A program made the translations under genes and the position numbers. 22,913 nucleotides of DNA from an uncultured Dialister sp. (GTDB taxonomy: Bacteria > Bacillota > Negativicutes > Veillonellales > Dialisteraceae), in the NCBI GenBank assembly GCA_934216155.1, contig CAKQBK010000043.1, positions 1 to 22,913 of the forward strand, given 5' to 3'. Of the stretch, positions 5,903 to 12,830 are shown piece after piece. How positions within the stretch are numbered: the first letter of the stretch is position 1; the number at the start of each line of letters is the position of its first letter. The notes beneath the pieces are model-generated. The model made no database searches and was not told where the DNA came from. It saw only the letters and a program-made list of their open reading frames with translations.

Positions 5903-6988
5903 TTAGTAAGTTTTACTAAACGTCTGCCAGTATGTCAAGGTCTCGTCAGGAGTCAAATCCAGCAGACTTTTTCCTTGGCTTTCCAAATTGAGTTCAAATT
6001 GGTGCCACATGTCCATATACCGGACACAAGCCTTGTGCAGAGCCAATTCTGGCTCCCATCCTTCTTGACTAATCACACGGTCTATAGCAAGAAGGAAATC
6101 ACCGATGCGAGATTCTTTTTCCTGAGCCGTTCCCTCAGACAAAATCCGAGATACCAAATCTCGAATTTCCTTATGGATATCCTCCGTAAAGAGGACATTT
6201 TCCCTTCCATTGGAACTAACTTTCTTCTGAATTATACACGCTAACAGCAGGCTTGGCAAGTCCCTAGAGACCCCAGAAAGCAGATATTTTCGGTTTTTTT
6301 CCAATCTTTTCCGCTTTTCCCAGTCTCCGAGCATACTTTTCGTCTCTTCCACGGTCATATTTCCAAAAACAAAGGGGTGGCGGCGCACCATTTTATCACT
6401 GATTCCATCCACCACATCCTGCATGGTGAAATAGCCCTCTTCCTCTGCCAAAGACGCATGGAACACAATCTGCAGCAGCACATCGCCTAGCTCTTCCTGC
6501 AGATTCACCATGTCATTTTTATCGATTGCATCGATGACTTCGTACACTTCCTGCAAGAAATAGGTACGAAGCGATAGATGATCCTGGGCCCTGTCCCAAG
6601 GACACCCACCAGGCGCCAAGAGCCGCTTCACGGTCCTTTCAATGGCCGCTAAACTAAAAGGCGTGACCTCCTGGAGCGTTGCCTTGCGCCCATCAAAGAA
6701 AACCAGCGTCCCCTCCTGCCATGGCTGCTTATTGAATTCTTCTATGGATATTCTAAGAATATTTCCATTAGAAGAAATACAAAAAATCGGCGTCTCTGGC
6801 TCATACACACGCAAGAGCCGCGTAGCCAGACTTTCCTTCTCAGCCTCGTTTATATCACGAATAATCAACGGATGGGGCAAACGAATGGAAATAGACCCAC
6901 ATTCCCTCCCGCGAACCACGGTGTACGTATCGTCCTCTGACAAAAGCCCTTTTTCCATAAGTAATTGTAGTATCTGTATTGTTGTCAT
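5903..6988 (-). CDS. mazG: MazG family nucleoside triphosphate pyrophosphohydrolase
   Basis: Hydrolyses NTPs or dNTPs to monophosphate and pyrophosphate, usually as pool sanitation. Residues about 110-230 hold the MazG core: GGCPWDRAQDH (127-137), the metal-binding EVYEVIDAI (147-155), ELGDVLLQIVFHA (166-178) and VRRHPFVFG (201-209). A second C-terminal MazG-like half is recognisable (LSGVSRDLPSLL) but poorly conserved. The first about 105 residues are not MazG. In YabN-type relatives that position holds a tetrapyrrole methylase domain of about 200 residues, and here only something like its C-terminal part remains, without the methylase glycine motifs. The start at 6988 was chosen because GAGGT lies 5 nt upstream; an ATG at 7000 overlaps that Shine-Dalgarno. 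hup follows downstream. The function call is firm; the N-terminal history is inference. Confidence 0.94.
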   Translation of the reverse strand: MTTIQILQLLMEKGLLSEDDTYTVVRGRECGSISIRLPHPLIIRDINEAEKESLATRLLRVYEPETPIFCISSNGNILRISIEEFNKQPWQEGTLVFFDGRKATLQEVTPFSLAAIERTVKRLLAPGGCPWDRAQDHLSLRTYFLQEVYEVIDAIDKNDMVNLQEELGDVLLQIVFHASLAEEEGYFTMQDVVDGISDKMVRRHPFVFGNMTVEETKSMLGDWEKRKRLEKNRKYLLSGVSRDLPSLLLACIIQKKVSSNGRENVLFTEDIHKEIRDLVSRILSEGTAQEKESRIGDFLLAIDRVISQEGWEPELALHKACVRYMDMWHQFELNLESQGKSLLDLTPDETLTYWQTFSKTY

Positions 6989-7019
6989 GTTGTACCTCAT
7001 TTTGTTTGGTAAGATGGTG

Positions 7020-7046
7020 TCTCGTGACTGGTAGACTGGTAACTAG
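7020..7046 (+). repeat. 7-bp array (GTGACTG)
   Basis: CTCGTGACTG, GTAGACTG, GTAACTA. Inverted partner at 7258-7278. The two arms enclose the 9-bp palindrome 7057-7237. Confidence 0.7.
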
Positions 7047-7056
7047 GGATTAGTAA

Positions 7057-7237
7057 GCAGTAGGGATGATTTCTTCTTCGACAAAGGTGCATAAGGTTCT
7101 AAAGGTACAGAGGGTTCTCAGGGTTCTCGAATGAGCCAATGAACGCTAGCGTTATTATCTCATTCAGAATCCATTAGAACCTTTAGTACCCTTAGAGCCT
7201 TAAGAACCTTTGAAACAGAAGAAATCATACCTACTGC
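7057..7237. repeat. 9-bp-period palindromic element, copy 1
   Basis: From outside in: terminal inverted repeats (7057-7076 and 7218-7237, 19 of 20 positions complementary); left period-9 units AAGGTTCTA, AAGGTACAG, AGGGTTCTC, AGGGTTCTC (7093-7128); CGAATGAG (7128-7135); a perfect 12-bp palindrome AACGCTAGCGTT (7142-7153); CTCATTC (7159-7165); right period-9 units TTAGAACCT, TTAGTACCC, TTAGAGCCT, TAAGAACCT (7174-7209). It has no coding capacity. It resembles a MITE in size and symmetry, but the tandem 9-mers are unusual for one. Confidence 0.85.
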
Positions 7238-7257
7238 CTCAAATTCCTTACCCTACT

Positions 7258-7278
7258 GCCCCAGTCACTAGTCACCGA
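7258..7278 (-). repeat. 7-bp array overlapping the cat pseudogene end
   Basis: CCAGTCA, CTAGTCA, CCGACCA. On the minus strand GGTGACTAG supplies the stop codon of the chloramphenicol acetyltransferase pseudogene. Confidence 0.68.
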
Positions 7279-7874
7279 CCACCCCATGTAAAATCACTTC
7301 TCGTAAGTCTTTCAAGAACCGCCCTACATGGTATCCATCACAAGCGGAGTGATGGACCTGGACAGCAAAAGGAAGCCATTTGCGGCCGTCTTTTTCATGG
7401 CACTGTCCCATGGTCAGCATAGGAAGCAATTCTCCATAAGCCTTTTGGAAATTCAGATTCAAACTGTCAAAGGCCACCCAGGGAATGGTGGAAATATACA
7501 AAATATTCGGCGGACGATGGGGCTTGGCAAAGGCCCCCAGATTATGCCCATACAGAGTTTGATCCTTATCATATTCCTGTTCAAATGCCAGAAAAAGTAT
7601 GATTCTCCTTATGAAATATGGTGTACTGCGGTACCAAGTAATCAAAGTATCCCGGGCAGCCCTCTTCATCGATGTGCATCCGAAATTCCTTATGGTGATT
7701 GGCCACATAAGACAAATAAAACAGCATAGCCACCTGCAGCCGCTCGCCCCGTTCAAATATAGGCGTCACATCCAGCTGCACGGTCATACTGTAACTGCAA
7801 GGTGCTTCATGGAGAAAGAATTCATAATGCTCTCTCCGCTTCCAGTTAGCTAAATCAATTCGAGTAAACGTCAT
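7268..7874 (-). pseudogene. Chloramphenicol acetyltransferase, internally deleted
   Basis: The family acetylates chloramphenicol using acetyl-CoA. The first frame (7874 down to 7581) reads MTFTRIDLANWKRREHYEFF through YTIFHKENHTFSGI and then hits a stop. Homology resumes in another frame near 7585 (EQEYDKDQTLYGHN, then AKPHRPPN, STIPWVAFDSLNLN) and keeps the catalytic VHHSACDGYHVGRF. From memory of CAT sequences, about a dozen residues (the WTEYxxD segment) are missing at the junction, so this looks like a small out-of-frame deletion and not a one-base error. The start, the Shine-Dalgarno (AAGGAGAGGG) and an extended -10 promoter remain intact, which points to recent decay. The joined product would be about 200 residues against about 215-220 in the family. 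The stop lies inside a 7-bp repeat. Confidence 0.85.
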
Positions 7875-7900
7875 ACCATCCCTCTCCTTTTCTGGCTTTG

Positions 7901-7909
7901 ATTATAGCA
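7901..7909 (-). promoter_or_regulatory. Extended -10 promoter of the cat pseudogene
   Basis: The minus strand reads TGCTATAAT, a TG-N extended -10 box, 27 nt before the start codon. No clear -35 box was seen. The same nonamer precedes gatC. Confidence 0.65.
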
Positions 7910-7945
7910 TATGATAGACTTCATTTCCTTTGGTAAATTTGGGGA

Positions 7946-7978
7946 CTAGTGACTGGTGACTCGTGACTGGTGACTAGA
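7946..7978 (+). repeat. 7-bp array (GTGACTS), left arm
   Basis: Units GTGACTG, GTGACTC, GTGACTG, GTGACTA. The inverted array at 8463-8495 has, read on its minus strand, the order GTGACTG, GTGACTC, GTGACTG, GTGACTG. Confidence 0.82.
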
Positions 7979-8074
7979 AAAAGTGAACTCTTTCAAGAAA
8001 GACTTGGTAGCACTATGGAAGCATCAATTCATTACATGCGTTCTTTTTTTGCCTCTAGCGATACACACTTTTTT

Positions 8075-8152
8075 CGTCATTTCGACCAACGTGGAGAAAT
8101 CTTTGTGTTATTCCTTGTATTTTCTTGTTAGATTTACGGTATGAAATGAGAC
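8075..8152 (+). repeat. CATTTCGACC / GAAATGAG palindromic repeat, copy 2
   Basis: CATTTCGACC, then GTGGAGAAATCT (8091-8102), then AGATTT and TGAAATGAGA (8143-8152). The ends (TCATTTC with GAAATGA) and inner blocks (AAATCT with AGATTT) are complementary, giving a fold-back of about 75 bp. Copy 1 at 1439 is rearranged. Confidence 0.62.
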
Positions 8153-8222
8153 TTTTCGTTGAGTTTTACCTCTAATGACTTCCATACTGTTACGTTAAGG
8201 ATTTTGGGTAGTACGTACGACT

Positions 8223-8385
8223 CCGTTAGTGGTTATAGGTTACTCAGGTTTCGGAGGTTGCTAAGGTCTCTCACGTTTCTCGAATGTGCTTATAAACGCT
8301 AGCGTTACCACCTCATTCGGTGAACCTGAGAAACCTTAGAATCCTGAGCAACCTGAGATACCTTGACGCAAAAGAAATGATCCTA
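8223..8385. repeat. 9-bp-period palindromic element, copy 2
   Basis: Left period-9 units ATAGGTTAC, TCAGGTTTC, GGAGGTTGC, TAAGGTCTC, TCACGTTTC (8235-8279); centre AACGCTAGCGTT (8295-8306) flanked by CGAATGTG and CTCATTCG; right units with AACCTGA, AAACCTTA, AATCCTGA, AACCTGA (8320-8362). The right end AAAGAAATGATCCTA resembles the right ends of copies 1 and 3. Unit sequence differs from copy 1, but the two arms match each other. Confidence 0.82.
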
Positions 8386-8462
8386 TATTTCACTTAATTT
8401 CATAGCATTGCTAGCAAAAAAGGCAACCAGTAACCCGCTAACCAATGACCAGAGATGTGAAC

Positions 8463-8495
8463 ATCCCAGTCACCAGTCACGAGTCACCAGTCACC
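8463..8495 (-). repeat. 7-bp array (AGTCACC), right arm
   Basis: CAGTCAC, CAGTCAC, GAGTCAC, CAGTCACC. Same unit order as the inverted array at 7946-7978, about 490 bp away. Confidence 0.82.
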
Positions 8496-8546
8496 TTTTT
8501 CTAGTGATCTATGACGCAGCGGAAATAGCTACTGCCAATCCACCAC

Positions 8547-8870
8547 TCAAAATACATATTTCTTCAGCAGGTACACCACAGCGCCTGCGAGGAAAATCAG
8601 AGCGCCCCAGACGACGAAGAACCACGCCACAGCCAGCACCAAAGCCAGGAAGGCCACAATGCCAGCGATGTAGAGAGCCTTTTTCCACCAGGGAATTGTT
8701 TTGATATCCACAAATTCAATGTGGATTCCCTCATGGGGTTCTTCTTTTCGTTCTTCTTCGCCTTGTTCATTCAGCGTCAGCCCATGGTACTCTCGCACAT
8801 CCTCATCGGACATGCGGCGAGGTTCCTCATGGACCGTTGTTTCTTCCGTTTCGTTCTTTTCGTTTATCAT
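8547..8870 (-). CDS. Small membrane protein of unknown function
   Basis: I do not recognise a family. The 107-residue product has an acidic, highly charged N-terminal region (1-58, many Glu) and a hydrophobic C-terminal region (65-102) long enough for two closely spaced membrane segments, starting after WWKK and ending LLKKYVF. The charge pattern suggests that the N-terminus stays in the cytoplasm, which is inference. The start is uncertain: ATG at 8870 has no good Shine-Dalgarno, and an in-frame ATG at 8813 has GAGGA 11 nt upstream. It lies 68 bp after gatB on the same strand behind a 7-bp array and may be transcribed with gatCAB. Clear hydrophobic periodicity and low overlap with other genes support a real gene. 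Confidence 0.62.
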   Translation of the reverse strand: MINEKNETEETTVHEEPRRMSDEDVREYHGLTLNEQGEEERKEEPHEGIHIEFVDIKTIPWWKKALYIAGIVAFLALVLAVAWFFVVWGALIFLAGAVVYLLKKYVF

Positions 8871-8879
8871 ATAAGTTAG

Positions 8880-8936
8880 CGGTTTACAGTAAACAGTTCA
8901 CAGTAAACGGCCTACTGCGAACTGTCTGCTGCCTAC
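8880..8936 (-). repeat. 7-bp array (GTAGGCA / GTTTACT type)
   Basis: On the minus strand: GTAGGCA, GCAGACA, GTTCGCA, GTAGGCC, GTTTACT, GTGAACT, GTTTACT, GTAAACC. Eight units of exact 7-bp period starting 3-4 bases after the gatB stop. The sequence is quite unlike GTGACTG but the spacing is the same. Confidence 0.75.
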
Positions 8937-8938
8937 TT

Positions 8939-10384
8939 TTACAACGAAGCCAGTTTCTTATTCAAAAGCTCATTGATGACTTTCGGATTGGCCTTGCCCT
9001 TGGTAGCTTTCATGATCTGACCTACCAAAGCACCAACGGCTTTCTTCTTACCAGCCTTGAAATCTTCCACAGCCTTTGGATTTTCAGAAACGACTTTATC
9101 CACCAATTCCTGCAGCGCACCGGTATCAGAAATCTGTACCAATCCCTGGGCCTTGACGATGTCTTCTGCCTTGCCGCCTTCTTTCCACATGGTAGCAAAG
9201 ACTTTCTTAGCAATCTTGCCAGAAATGGTGCCCTTGGAAATGAGCTGCAAAAGGCCTGCCAGGTTTTCTGCAGAAACCGGAGCCTTAGCGATTTCAATGC
9301 CGTCGGTGGAGAGCTGGCTAGCAAATTCACCCATGAGCCAGTTGACTGTTGCCTTCGGATCTGCTCCAGCGGCTACAGCGGCTTCAAAGTAATCAGCGGT
9401 GTTTTTATCATTGGTCATGAATACCGCATCTTCATCGGACAAACCAAATTCTTTGATATATCTTGCTTTTCTAGCATCTGGCAATTCCGGCAAAGACTTT
9501 CTGATATTTTCAATATATTCATCGCTGACAGTGAATGGTACCAGGTCTGGTTCTGGGAAATAGCGATAATCATTGGCTTCTTCCTTAGTACGCATGGACT
9601 TGGTGATACCTTCTTTTTCGTCCCAAGTTCTGGTTTCCTGTACTACCTTGCCGCCGTCTTCCAGCAGTTCTGCCTGACGCATCGCTTCGTACTCAATGGC
9701 TCTTTCAACGCCTTTGAAGGAGTTGATGTTCTTGATTTCTGTCTTGGTGCCCAGTTCCTTCTGTCCTACCGGACGTACAGAGACGTTGGCATCGCAGCGG
9801 AGGCTGCCTTCTTCCATACGGCAGTCAGAAATCCCCACATACTGCAGGATGGCACGCATTTTTTCCATATATGCCACTGCTTCTTTAGCAGAACGCATAT
9901 CCGGTTCAGAAACGATTTCCAGAAGCGGAGTACCTGTACGGTTATAGTCCACCAGAGAATAATCAGAATCCGTGATGGATGTGCCATGGTGAACCAATTT
10001 CCCTGCATCTTCTTCCATATGAGCACGGGTAATGCGAAGACGCTTCACCTTGCCGTCTACTTCGACATCCAAATAACCATGTTCGCAAATCGGCAGGTCG
10101 AACTGAGAAGTCTGGAAATTCTTTGGAAGATCCGGATAATAATAGTTTTTACGGTCAAACTTGCTGAACCGAGAAATTTCACAATTGAGAGCCAGCCCTG
10201 CTCTAACCGCATATTCCAGCACCTTTTTATTCAGTACCGGCAGGACCCCCGGAAGGCCCAAGCATACAGGACATACATTGGTATTTGGATCTGCACCGAA
10301 AGAAGTCTTGCAGTTGCAGAAGATTTTGGTTTTCGTCTGCAGTTCGGTATGAACCTCCAGACCGATGACTACTTCATATTTCAT
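8939..10384 (-). CDS. gatB: Asp/Glu-tRNA amidotransferase subunit B
   Basis: Subunit of GatCAB that binds misacylated Glu-tRNA(Gln) or Asp-tRNA(Asn), phosphorylates the side chain with ATP and accepts ammonia from GatA. The 481-residue length is typical. Visible: [10 protein letters not shown] (6-15), the zinc cysteines C23, C25, C38 and C41 ([17 protein letters not shown]), [12 protein letters not shown] near 77-88, and the helical plus YqeY-like tail (about 300-481) that grips the tRNA. It overlaps gatA by 4 bp (ATGA), indicating translational coupling. Its presence suggests indirect synthesis of Gln-tRNA and/or Asn-tRNA. Confidence 0.98.
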   Translation of the reverse strand: MKYEVVIGLEVHTELQTKTKIFCNCKTSFGADPNTNVCPVCLGLPGVLPVLNKKVLEYAVRAGLALNCEISRFSKFDRKNYYYPDLPKNFQTSQFDLPICEHGYLDVEVDGKVKRLRITRAHMEEDAGKLVHHGTSITDSDYSLVDYNRTGTPLLEIVSEPDMRSAKEAVAYMEKMRAILQYVGISDCRMEEGSLRCDANVSVRPVGQKELGTKTEIKNINSFKGVERAIEYEAMRQAELLEDGGKVVQETRTWDEKEGITKSMRTKEEANDYRYFPEPDLVPFTVSDEYIENIRKSLPELPDARKARYIKEFGLSDEDAVFMTNDKNTADYFEAAVAAGADPKATVNWLMGEFASQLSTDGIEIAKAPVSAENLAGLLQLISKGTISGKIAKKVFATMWKEGGKAEDIVKAQGLVQISDTGALQELVDKVVSENPKAVEDFKAGKKKAVGALVGQIMKATKGKANPKVINELLNKKLASL

Positions 10385-11838
10385 TCCTTAATCTCTCCTT
10401 TTGGTGCGGTTTTTGTAAATTCAGGATGAGCCTGTTCAAATGTATAGGCTGCCTGCAGAATGGTTTCTTCACCCAGAGGCTTACCGATGATCTGCATGCC
10501 CAGTGGCATACCATTGGTGAAACCAACCGGAATAGAAATAGACGGTGCACCAATGAGGTTAACCGGTACAGTGCAAATATCTTCCATGTACAGTGCCAAT
10601 GGATCAGAGAACGCGCCAAACTTAAAGGATGTACCAGATGCAGACGGCCCTACAATGACATCGCACTGCTTAAATGCTTCGTCAAATTCCTGTTTCAGCA
10701 AGGTACGAACCTTCAATGCTTTCAGATAGTACGCATCATAGTAACCTGCGGACAGTACATAGTTGCCCAGCATGATACGGCGCTTCACTTCTTCACCAAA
10801 GCCCTGGCTTCTAGTCTTGATGTACATATCAATGATATCCTTGCCTGGTGCACGGAAACCATAAGAAACACCATCATAACGAGCCAAATTGGAGCTAGCT
10901 TCTGCTGGTGCAATAATATAGTATACAGAAACGCCACTGGTGATGTGCGGAATAGAAACAGGAACGATGGTAGCCCCTTCCTTTTCATAGAAAGCTAAAG
11001 CCGCATCAATGGCTGCCTTTGTTTCTTCCTTGATGCCCTTGCCAAAGAATTCCTTCGGCACGCCAACACGCATGCCCTTCACATCACGAACCAGTGCCTT
11101 CTTGTAATCCTTCTTTTCCTGTGGAATGGAAGTAGAATCTCTAGAATCATGACCAGCGATAGCATTGAGTACGATAGCCGCATCGGTTACATCCTTCGTC
11201 AAAGATCCGATCTGGTCCAGAGAAGAAGCAAATGCCAAAAGGCCATAACGAGATACCAGCCCATAAGTTGGCTTCAAACCTACGATACCATTGAAAGAAG
11301 CTGGCTGACGAATGGATCCGCCCGTATCAGAACCCAAAGACCAAATGGCTTCCGTAGCAGCTACAGCGGCTGCAGAACCGCCGGAAGAACCGCCTGGTAC
11401 ATAGTCCGTATCCCACGGATTGTGAGTGGCACCGAAAGCGGAACGTTCTGTGGAAGAACCCATGGCAAATTCATCCATGTTTGTCTTCCCCAAAGAAACA
11501 AAATCCTGTGCCTTCAGCATTTCAATGACTGTGGCATCATAAGGAGATACCCAATGTTCGAGCATCTTAGAAGCGGCGGTGCACACTTCCCCTTTAATGC
11601 ACATATTATCTTTGATAGCCCCTGGAATACCTGCCAGGTCAGAAATCGCCTCTCCTGCTGCGATTTTCGCATCTACTTTAGCAGCCTGTGCCAAAGCACT
11701 GTCATCAGAAGTAGACAGGAATGCATGAATATCCCCTTCTACACAATCCCGATGAGCGATAATTTTCTTAGTCAATTCGACAGCGGAGATTTCCTTATTC
11801 ACCAGCTGTTCATGGAGATCATGAATCGTGTATTTCAC
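10381..11838 (-). CDS. gatA: Asp/Glu-tRNA amidotransferase subunit A
   Basis: Amidase subunit that hydrolyses glutamine and channels ammonia to GatB. It is 485 residues long, with the Ser-cis-Ser-Lys triad of the amidase signature visible as K76 (AIKDN), S151 in GGSSGGS (149-155) and S175 in [10 protein letters not shown] (171-180). The family hallmark [15 protein letters not shown] follows near 187-201. ATG at 11838 is preceded by AAGGAGGCGG. It lies 12 bp after gatC and overlaps gatB by 4 bp. No irregularities were seen. Confidence 0.98.
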   Translation of the reverse strand: MKYTIHDLHEQLVNKEISAVELTKKIIAHRDCVEGDIHAFLSTSDDSALAQAAKVDAKIAAGEAISDLAGIPGAIKDNMCIKGEVCTAASKMLEHWVSPYDATVIEMLKAQDFVSLGKTNMDEFAMGSSTERSAFGATHNPWDTDYVPGGSSGGSAAAVAATEAIWSLGSDTGGSIRQPASFNGIVGLKPTYGLVSRYGLLAFASSLDQIGSLTKDVTDAAIVLNAIAGHDSRDSTSIPQEKKDYKKALVRDVKGMRVGVPKEFFGKGIKEETKAAIDAALAFYEKEGATIVPVSIPHITSGVSVYYIIAPAEASSNLARYDGVSYGFRAPGKDIIDMYIKTRSQGFGEEVKRRIMLGNYVLSAGYYDAYYLKALKVRTLLKQEFDEAFKQCDVIVGPSASGTSFKFGAFSDPLALYMEDICTVPVNLIGAPSISIPVGFTNGMPLGMQIIGKPLGEETILQAAYTFEQAHPEFTKTAPKGEIKE

Positions 11839-11850
11839 TCTGCCGCCTCC

Positions 11851-12135
11851 TTAAATAATCTTCGGCACTTTGAAATAGCCATCTTCTTTTTCCGGCGCAT
11901 TCATCAGTGCTTCTTCATTGGTAAAAGACTGATGAGGGACATCTTCCCTCATGACATTGTACTGCTCTACCGCATGTACCGTAGGCGCTACATCTGTCGT
12001 ATCGTATTGGTTCAGTTCTTCCATGTACGTCAAAATGCTGTTCATGGAGTCTCTCATCTTCTCTAAATCATCTGGTGCAAATTCCAGACGGGAAAGAAGA
12101 GCGATTTTCTGAGCTTCTTCAGTCGTAATTTTCAT
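11851..12135 (-). CDS. gatC: Asp/Glu-tRNA amidotransferase subunit C
   Basis: Small 94-residue subunit that wraps around the GatA-GatB interface and stabilises it. Typical pattern: ALLSRLEFAPDDLEKM (12-27), the YMEELNQYDTTDVAPT segment (37-52) and a C-terminal FKVPKII tail. ATG at 12135 follows AAGGAAGTG. It is first gene of gatCAB, with an extended -10 promoter about 50 bp upstream. Confidence 0.97.
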   Translation of the reverse strand: MKITTEEAQKIALLSRLEFAPDDLEKMRDSMNSILTYMEELNQYDTTDVAPTVHAVEQYNVMREDVPHQSFTNEEALMNAPEKEDGYFKVPKII

Positions 12136-12183
12136 AGATACACTTCCTTATTCTTTACTTTTGGAATGGAAAAATCCTTTTCT

Positions 12184-12192
12184 ATTATAGCA
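12184..12192 (-). promoter_or_regulatory. gatC: Extended -10 promoter of gatCAB
   Basis: The minus strand reads TGCTATAAT, an extended -10 box, about 48 nt before the gatC start codon. No good -35 box was found, which is tolerated by extended -10 promoters. Confidence 0.7.
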
Positions 12193-12307
12193 TATCAGCA
12201 TGCACGAGAGAAAGATTTTCAACTAGCAGATATAAAAAATAAAGTGTTGATTGATTTGGTACCCCCACCAATACTTTTACAATACAACAAATTATATATT
12301 CACTGAC

Positions 12308-12355
12308 TGCTCGCTAATGCATTTGTAGCAAGATTTTTTTATGCACTATCGAGCA
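12308..12355. repeat. Inverted repeat in gatC upstream region
   Basis: TGCTCG (12308-12313) with CGAGCA (12350-12355), and inside it TGCAT with ATGCA, around TTGTAGCAAGATTTTTTT. It could fold as a hairpin in either DNA strand. It lies upstream of the gatC promoter. Confidence 0.5.
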
Positions 12356-12422
12356 ATTGTCTTTGCATTCTTTGTTATTAGTTGTTTGTAGATAGAAAAA
12401 GCAACAATCATTCCCCCTTTTA

Positions 12423-12628
12423 GGCAATGCTGTTAAGTTAAACGAGATATGCGATGATTCTGTTCTGGAAAAAGGTTCTAAGGGGCTGTAAACGAGATAA
12501 TAATGTTAGTGGCTATCGGCTCATTCGAGGAACGTGAGAACCCTTTGTACCCTTAGAACCTTCAGAACCTTATGCTCACTAGCGGAATCATACCTACCAA
12601 TGCAAATGCTTAACTTAATGACATTGCC
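12423..12628. repeat. 9-bp-period element, degraded copy 3
   Basis: Right arm well preserved: period-9 units GAGAACCCT, TTGTACCCT, TAGAACCTT, CAGAACCTT (12535-12571), preceded by CTCATTCG and followed by GGAATCATACCTACC as in copy 1. The left arm keeps only AAGGTTCTA and one more unit, and the central palindrome is lost. Outer inverted repeats GGCAATG..GTTAAGTTAA (12423-12441) and TTAACTTAA..CATTGCC (12610-12628) bound it. Confidence 0.7.
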
Positions 12629-12641
12629 CTTTTAGGGCAAC

Positions 12642-12690
12642 AAAAAACCTTCTGAAGATCCTATGAGTCTTTCAGAAGGTTTTTATTTTT
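12642..12690 (-). terminator. dapA terminator
   Basis: AAAAAACCTTCTGAA pairs with TTCAGAAGGTTTTTA (stem about 13 bp, loop GATCCTATGAGTC), with A and T runs on both sides, so it works in both directions. It lies about 140 bp beyond the dapA stop, with a 7-bp array between. Confidence 0.85.
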
Positions 12691-12744
12691 ACATTGAAAT
12701 AGAATTTGATGACCAATGACTGATGATCAGTAAATGTAACCCCG

Positions 12745-12776
12745 TCACGAGTCACCAGTCTACCAGTCACCAATGA
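12745..12776 (-). repeat. 7-bp array (AGTCACC) after dapA
   Basis: GTCACGA, GTCACCA, GTCTACCA, GTCACCA, preceded at 12709-12731 by diverged units (GATGACCAATGACTGATGA). It includes the recurrent 8-bp unit GTCTACCA, seen in several other arrays. Confidence 0.75.
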
Positions 12777-12830
12777 CATCTATTTTCAGGCATAATAATA
12801 CTCTAGCAATATGCAGAGTATAATATGAAA

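Larger units (their letters stand above)
7875..8546. other. Repeat-filled gap of about 670 bp
   Basis: No gene seen on either strand. It is built from nested repeats: 7-bp arrays at both ends (7946-7978, 8463-8495), a CATTTCGACC element (8075-8152) and the second 9-bp palindrome (8223-8385). About half of the gap is repeat; the remainder (7980-8070, 8155-8220, 8386-8460) shows nothing recognisable. Confidence 0.6.
12136..12830. other. Repeat-filled gap of about 690 bp upstream of gatC
   Basis: No gene seen. From gatC outward: promoter, AT-rich spacer with an inverted repeat (12308-12355), a degraded 9-bp palindrome (12423-12628), the dapA terminator and a 7-bp array (12745-12776). The 12356-12420 stretch shows nothing clear. 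Confidence 0.6.

Noticed and set aside
7057..8385. Insertion sequence carrying the cat gene between the two 9-bp palindromes
   Set aside because: The two palindromes do flank the cat pseudogene, but a third, decayed copy near 12500 has no cargo, unit sequences differ between the two, and there is no transposase. They look like independent elements.
7258..8495. Possible CRISPR array from regularly repeated GTGACTGGTGACTCGTGAC
   Set aside because: Units are contiguous with a 7-bp period and no spacers, dispersed over many gaps; no cas genes in the window.
8837..10429. 530-residue plus-strand open frame
   Set aside because: It is the complement of gatB, whose motifs are complete on the other strand; the frame is a codon-bias shadow.
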